From Gnetum montanum (Eukaryota; Streptophyta; Gnetopsida; Gnetales; Gnetaceae), in assembly GCA_015680685.1 (NCBI GenBank), contig MNCI01007684.1, positions 751,459 through 815,458 on the forward strand: a stretch of 64,000 nucleotides of DNA. The letters run 5' to 3'. The position numbers and the translations under genes were made by a program. Below are positions 58,495 to 64,000 of this stretch, piece by piece. The notes beneath the pieces were generated by a model. That model did no database searches and was not told where the DNA came from. It worked only from the letters and a program-made list of their open reading frames with translations. The first letter of the stretch is position 1; each line of letters opens with the position of its first letter.

Positions 58495-59535
58495 CCAAGT
58501 TAAGTGATTAACTTTTGAAGCCACATGACCTTTCTGCATGCTAAGTTAGCAACAACATTTTCAGCTTTAGTTGGAGACTAATCAACATAAGAGTATTTCT
58601 AACTTTTCCAAGAAACAACATCACCAAAGAGATTAAACACATATCTACTAGTCAATTTTTTACTATCAATATCATTGCCTTAATATGCATAAACAAATCC
58701 ATGAAGTCCACTGGAATTATTTTTGTAAAAAATCCTATAATTTACAGTAACACAAAGATATCATTATAGGATTTTTTACTATAAATAATGCAATATCATT
58801 ATAGGAATATAGGGTTACTGTAAATATCGGCTTATCATTTTCAATAAATAATGCATATTCCTTTCAATGTTATCATAATATTCTTATACATGTTAAACAT
58901 CTTAATAGTTCATCCTCATTGAAACTATTTTCTCCCTCTTCATGTTGTTTCTCCTCATCTACCATGCTATCACCATCTTGTTTGCTAGGGGGAATATCCC
59001 CAGCTAAGGGAGGATGATCCTCAAAGATTTCATTATTAATTTCAATATGTACATACCTAGGACTTACATTAAGTTTTAGCATTTTGAAGATTTCTCTTTT
59101 ATAGATCCACATTTTTATCTCAAGATGACATCTCAACTATAAATAACCCTTTTAGTTTCTGGGTTATGCAACTTATAAGCTTTGACATCATGTCCATCAT
59201 CAAGAAAAATATATTTAACAAACTTAGAGTCTAATTTGAACCTATTAGATTTTAGAACATGTACATAAGCTAACAACTACAAATTTTTAAATAATTTAAA
59301 TTAATAGATCTACCACTCCAAACTTCCTCTAGAATTTTTCCATTAAGTGCTAATGAAGGAGATCTATTAATAAGATAACATGCAATTATTACTACTTCAT
59401 CCTAGAAATGCTTGTTAAGATCAAATTTATTAACCATACACTTGGCATGTTTCATCAATGTTCAATTGAAGTGCTCTACTACATTTTGTTCAAGAGTCCT
59501 TAGAATGGTCTTCTACCTTTAAATACCTTGTTGAT
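58495..59535 (-). mobile_element. pol: Ty1/copia remnant (RNase H end and integrase end)
   Basis: On the minus strand, 59535-58880 gives an integrase C-terminal part: KFDLNKHF, DEVVIIACYLINRSPSLALN and GKILEEVW, then residues like KAYKLHNPETKRVI, with frameshifts. 58700-58500 gives a copia RNase H end (GNDIDSKKLTSRYVFNLFGD, VVSWKS, then NVVANLACRKVMWLQKLIT). The reverse transcriptase between them is gone. The gap at 58727-58825 holds nested inverted repeats. It follows the THO5 remnant directly. Confidence 0.7.
58727..58825. repeat. Overlapping inverted repeats in the copia remnant
   Basis: A 15-bp perfect inverted repeat, 58727-58741 with 58763-58777 (AAAAAATCCTATAAT), overlaps a 12-bp one, 58740-58751 with 58814-58825 (ATTTACAGTAAC). 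It could be a small MITE or a deletion scar. Confidence 0.75.
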
Positions 59536-59548
59536 AAAACCAAATTTT

Positions 59549-60412
59549 TGATCATTGCAATATCATAACTACAATATTGTATCAATGATATCATAGCTAC
59601 GATGTATTAGCCCATCCTATGTCATCATTAATGCAATGTCTCAAAATCTATGCAACCTATAAATACCAACACTTGAATGCACAATCAACAACTTTCCATT
59701 CCAACACTTAGCCAAACTCTTGCAGTTTCATTTAGTAGTTTAGTGATAGCGTGAATGCCCATAGTATAGTATTGAGCAATTGTATGATGTCTTTATTCAA
59801 GTGAAATGTACTTGGACACAGTTCATGACTAATAGTAAAGATCAAGATTGCTTTTTATCATTGTAGCATCCACTTAGTTTCCTTCATGTTTACTTAGAAT
59901 AATTTTCTTTCTTTCTTAGTTAACCATTTCCATTTCGAGCACTTTACTTTACATGTTATTAGTAAGTAAAATGGATACGACTAGTTTCAAGCACTAAGTG
60001 TAGTTATCTGGTAACCTAGTAGTGGTGTTGCTTGATTCACTTAGTATTAACACCACTTGGTAATCCCAGTGATAACTACATGAAACCAAGGCATGTATGG
60101 TAGATCAGGACTAGATATCCATTACACTAGGCTAAGATATATTTATGTTTTCCTAGTTAATTATACTTATAATATTATCTTCAACTATGTTTACAAGCAC
60201 TCAGAGCCTTAAAACATCAATCAATCATTTTTCTTACTAAGAGTTAAACCATACACTTGAACTTCACTAACTCAAAGTGGAAATACAATGCTCTTAAACT
60301 TAACATCAATTACTAGCATAATTACATTTTCCATCCACAGATTATGATCTAATCATGTGCAAACACTTGTGACTTATAAGGTAGAGTGTTGGGATACCTC
60401 CACTGCTCATCA
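59549..60412 (+). repeat. LTR H, plus orientation, C/F family
   Basis: Ends with CTCATCA at 60412 and is followed by TTGGTGCCATTATTGCAGA, a decayed tRNA-Asp-like primer site. TATAAATA is at 59658-59665. The middle matches C's LTR (for example TCTTTATTCAAGTGAAATGT). The left boundary is uncertain (59549 or 59586). Only about 120 bp of internal DNA follows before LTR I. Confidence 0.75.
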
Positions 60413-60535
60413 TTGGTGCCATTATTGCAGATGTGTCAATGTGTGCTAAGTAATTGATCTTATAAAGTTTATTATGTCAAGAATCACAAAGTCTATTCTT
60501 ACATCTTTAATCAATTCTAACAACACATACATAAC
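60413..60535 (+). other. Start of the internal region of element H
   Basis: A primer-site remnant and about 100 bp of leader, cut by LTR I at 60536. Confidence 0.6.
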
Positions 60536-61375
60536 TAATGAGTCATGTTCTAACACACTCCGATATCGAAGCCATGACATCAAATACCCGATGTTGGAGC
60601 CCAGGACGTGATGTCGGATATCTAATATCACAGGGTATACACCAACCTATAAATATAGTGCTTAAGCTCACGATTTGGAGTTAGTTTTCATAGTTTTTTC
60701 ATAGAATAGTGAAGCTCTTATAGTTTTTTTTCTCCATAGTTAGAATATTTTTTGAGTGCCCGTAGCAAGAGTCTGAGTGTGCATGGATCTTTGTTCAAAC
60801 ACTAATGTACCTGAGCGTAGCAATGTGACGGGAACAAAAACAAACCCTTTTGATAATCTTTGCAGCACTGAGAATAGATTAATGTTTTCTTTAACGCACT
60901 TTCCTTTCATGCACTTTACTTTAAGTAATTAATTTCCAGTTGTTAATGAACACAAGCACGACCACTTCAAGCATATATATAGTGTTTGGTAACCCAACAA
61001 CATTTAATGTTTGGTAGCCTAGTAGCACTAGATGTGTTCAAGATGTGTCCAAGAAAGTGGGATGGGTACTTATGTTAGGCTAGCTAGGTAGTGAATGAAT
61101 TAGATCTCAAATTACTCTACCTTTCATTCTTGTTGTAGGTAATTAAAATTATAAAACACAAAATGATAAAAATCATGTACCTCAATTACACTTAAACCAT
61201 ATCCTTAAGCTTGACCAGTGTAGTTGGGAAGACAATGAACATTTTCAATGCCCATTTCACTTCCTAGAAGAACTAGTGCACTAGAGAACTATAGGTTCAT
61301 GAAATTCAACTAGATCATGTGTGAATGCCTTACTGATTTGTATGGTTGGACATAGGGGTACCTCACCCCTCATCA
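60536..61375 (+). repeat. LTR I, plus orientation, C/F family
   Basis: 840 bp from TAATGAGTC to CTCATCA. TATAAATA is at 60648-60655. It is followed by TTGGCATCATTGTTGAGAA, a decayed tRNA-Asp-like primer site. Its U3 has GATATC-type palindromic repeats like LTR E. Confidence 0.78.
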
Positions 61376-62522
61376 TTGGCATCATTGTTGAGAACCTTTT
61401 GGTTGTTTTGTGCACTATTTAGGATTTAGTGAAAATCATTCAAAATCATTAGAACAAACCTTAGAGTTATATCATATTTTACAACTACTACAACAAATTT
61501 AAAAGCACATTGTGTTTTTATCATCTAATAGAAAATGTCTTGTTCTCACAGGAGTGCTTCTCCACCCAAGTTTGATGGAGATCATTAGCCGGTGCCTTAA
61601 CAATATCAAGTGGTATATGCTCATCCTAATAAGTATGTACCCAATTTCACCTTCATCCTACATTAAGATGAATAGTTACAATGGCATGACATGGAGGGCA
61701 ACATTGTGTTGTTGCCCAATTGATCCATTCCTACAATGCTCCAACAAATGCTTATATGATGGGGTCTCTAGGAACTTCATGTTGAGTATGTTGTGCAAGA
61801 TAGTAATGCTAGGGATTATTGTCTCACTAAGGTACAACATCTATGGGATCGACAACTAGAACAACATTATGAATTTGCGAAGGATTTAATGATTTTCCAT
61901 TCTTGCTGTGCCAAAAAGATGGTGGAGAATCCTTCTTTGGGGGTTTTCCATTCAGTGAAATTCCTCTCTTTGACTTTGATGAAGAAGGTTAAAACCAAAA
62001 CCTATAGTCCACATTATTCACAATCCTGGTTCTAGTAAGAATGGATCTAATAACAAAGAAGGATCCAAAGAGGCAAGCCAAGGTAGGGATGCAAACAAGA
62101 AATAAGATCCTGATCATGGCTGTGATCACCAAAGAGGTGGTAGTAGGCACCATGATGGTGCTAGTCCTCCTTCCTCTTCACCTTCGTCTTCGTCTTCTTC
62201 TTCCTCTTCTGGCTCTAACCATGACTACAGGAGGTGACACCGTGATGGAGATTACCAAAATGACCAATGGGACTGAAATGATCGAAAAGACCATTGGGTA
62301 AAGCAAGATCAAGGGCATGGACATTTAAGAGAGACACATCACCATGAATGAAGGGATAGTATAGGGCATTGTAGGCATCATAATCATGGTCTCAATGAGC
62401 CTTTTCTTGCTACCCAAAGTATGCTCAATATCATAGAGGTAGTATGAATTCCAACAAGATACATGAAGGATAGTTGGATCAAAAGGCTAGACATGAATAA
62501 TATTTCTTGATTCGAAGGGGGA
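61376..62522 (+). pseudogene. gag: Internal region of element I, decayed gag-like
   Basis: An ATG at 61535 (MSCSHRSASPPKFDGD) begins a decayed gag-like ORF with stops and frame changes. Readable pieces are DSNARDYCLTKVQHLWDRQL near 61830 and a run of about ten Ser residues encoded at 62180-62210. No protease or pol was found. It ends with CGAAGGGGGA, which looks like a polypurine tract, directly against LTR E. Confidence 0.5.
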
Positions 62523-63338
62523 TGATGAGTGGCGAGGTACCCCTACACTCAACCATACGAATACGAGCATTACATGCATGATCCTGTCAAACTCTACAAA
62601 CAGACTAGTTGTGGCATCTAGATAGTTAGCCTTAGGTCACAGTTTGCTGTCTACCCACTTGGACTAGTATTAGCTGTATTACAAATGGTTTAGTCCAGAG
62701 TGAGGTGTATGATGTGTTTCTATGCTAATGCTACTCCTGAGGACAATGGAAAGTAATATTGACTAAGCTAAGAGAGAAAGGGTGAGAGAGAATCTAAACT
62801 AGCCTAAGTGCGATGGGCATCCGTTCCTTGATTATCCATACACATCTTCGACTTCGTGCATGACTACTACTGGGATTACCAAGTGTAGATCCTAGGTACA
62901 CTACTGGGTTACCAAGTAGTCATACTTAAATGCTAATAATCAAGTCGTACTTATTCCACATTTAACAAGAGTTTAGGGTGAGAATAGATTAACTAAGAAA
63001 GCATTAAATAGCAATTAATTAAATAATTAAACTAAGTGAATGTTGCAATGATGAAGTAATCTCAATCTTTATTCCTGGTCATGTGCATGTTCAAGTATGT
63101 CACACTTGAATAAGGATGTTGTACAATTACAATTACCACACTGCAGGCATACATGGAGAGGAAAAGGGAGAGAAAGAAAATAAAACACTTAAACTAAACT
63201 TACAAAACTCCAAACTCAAAAAACTCAAAACTTGTCTATCTACGTCTTATTTATAGATGAGGAGACAGACCGTGATATCAGGTATGTGATATCACGGTTG
63301 GGCATGCGATATCGTGGTCACCCAATGATGACTCATCA
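62523..63338 (-). repeat. 3' LTR of element E, minus orientation
   Basis: 816 bp; on the plus strand from TGATGAGTGGCG to ACTCATCA. The minus-strand TATA is at 63255-63248. A polypurine tract (GTCATGGGGGTA on the minus strand) follows at 63339-63350. The U3 holds a 12-bp perfect inverted repeat at 63269-63298. The partner LTR is outside the window. Confidence 0.82.
63269..63298. promoter_or_regulatory. Palindromic GATATC element upstream of E TATA
   Basis: ACCGTGATATCA and TGATATCACGGT form a perfect 12-bp inverted repeat with a 6-bp spacer, and a further GATATCGTGG copy follows at about 63308. It is 14 bp upstream of the LTR TATA box on the minus strand, so a binding site is plausible. Confidence 0.55.
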
Positions 63339-63350
63339 TACCCCCATGAC

Positions 63351-64000
63351 TGAATGAAAACTCATCCTCAAGTTATAGTGATTACACAGTGGATAGGTAT
63401 GGGATTATTGAATAGTGAAAATGGGGTTATGCCACAATGTGAAATCAAAACAAAATTGGGACGCAATACAAAGAATGTGCTGCAACTACAAAATTTGTGG
63501 AACTCATGTAGTTCCTGGTGGCAGTGGCTCCTCCATTGGCACTTTTCGTTTGTCTTGTGCTCCAGGTTTTGAGACTTGATGGCATTAGAGTATGGCCTAG
63601 AGCTTCTCCTCTTTGGTTTGGGCATCTTGTGCCGTCCATGCTAATGTTCCGATGTTTGACGGAGTCGGCACTTCCCATGGACAGGGTAGTTGCGGAAACA
63701 TTTGATTGGCCTTGACATACTAGGCCGCAAATACCCGTTGTTCTTCCTCGTCGGTTCTAGCTTTGTCTCTGTATTCTTGAAAATTTGCAAGCCATCGAGC
63801 CAAGTCTGTTGCAACACTTTTTTTCCTTGGTAGCTTGCTTTCACCATCTCAAGTTTAGAATTTGCAATCTCCAATTTTTCCAACAACTTCTTCTGTTCTG
63901 CAAATTTTGCTTCATATTTGCTATGGGTGGTAGCTACATGTTGTTCGAGCTTTGTCCTTGGGTGCCCTACTGTTAACATGGAAAGGTTGGCTTACCATAG
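63351..64000 (-). pseudogene. C-terminal end of the third ORF of element E
   Basis: The minus strand (63979-63641) encodes a coiled-coil segment (KYEAKFAEQKKLLEKLEIAN) followed by SMSRPIKCFRNYPVHGKCRL. The coil matches KETKQKLEIANVELEVL of F (near 1620); the last block matches C near 48310. Downstream to 63351 the sequence is the 3' end of the ORF and leader to the polypurine tract. The remainder of E is outside the window. Confidence 0.65.

Noticed and set aside
62157-62215. CTT-rich tract as a microsatellite
   Set aside because: In the gag-like frame it encodes a Ser run, as in other gag tails, and it is imperfect and short.

Overview
This window is plant nuclear DNA, almost entirely LTR retrotransposon. 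Evidence: Ty3/gypsy polyproteins of the Ogre/Tat/Athila type, LTRs with plant-type TATA boxes, spliceosomal introns, a decayed copy of the plant THO complex gene THO5, and no bacterial-style gene organisation. The depth of nesting and the decay suggest a seed plant with a large, slowly purged genome (gymnosperm or large-genome angiosperm). The species cannot be told from the sequence.

The main structure is a nest of retrotransposons. An old minus-strand element D supplies the frame; its pieces are at 1-74, 11821-13271 and 49590 to about 53391. D was interrupted twice: F (75-11820, minus, target duplication ATTGT) lies in its integrase, and C (13272-49589, plus, target duplication GGTGT/GATGT) lies in its reverse transcriptase. 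C was itself interrupted by A (14402-44876, minus, target duplication ATAAA), and A by B (29315-41714, plus, target duplication GCACC) inside A's gag. Removing each insert with one copy of its target duplication rejoins the broken reading frame or region.

A and B belong to one Tat-like family. Sense order in A is gag, protease, a spacer of about 5.5 kb, reverse transcriptase, RNase H, a second RNase H, integrase. The spacer carries the most interesting object here: an antisense gene with its own TATA box. In A it has eight exons (21167-25642, +) that sum to exactly 1034 codons. In B the homologous exons 3-8 are at 38485-35442 on the minus strand, with identical intron phases and an equally long 1041-bp fourth exon. 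Short repeats bound the cassette. Each repeat is a small hairpin whose stem changes in a compensatory way, followed by a constant TAAAACT-like tail. The LTRs of A and the antisense promoter share dense GCGTATACGC palindromes. B has lost its pol at a place marked by two single Ns and an inverted duplication, which looks like an assembly fault.

C, F, E, H and I share another LTR family (TGATGA...TCATCA ends, a primer site resembling the tRNA-Asp complement, a GGGGGTA polypurine tract). F is a full but decayed element with a third sense ORF after integrase. C kept only gag and scraps of that ORF. D has an RNase H-like domain between protease and reverse transcriptase.

To the right (53.4-64 kb) are an AT-rich leader of D, a 28-bp perfect inverted repeat, the THO5 pseudogene (55331-58490), a Ty1/copia remnant (58495-59535), two tandem LTRs in plus orientation (H and I) and a minus-strand LTR plus ORF end (E). 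No intact host gene, tRNA, rRNA or CRISPR array was seen. Nearly all coding sequence is broken by C-to-T (or G-to-A) nonsense changes, as expected for old methylated transposons.
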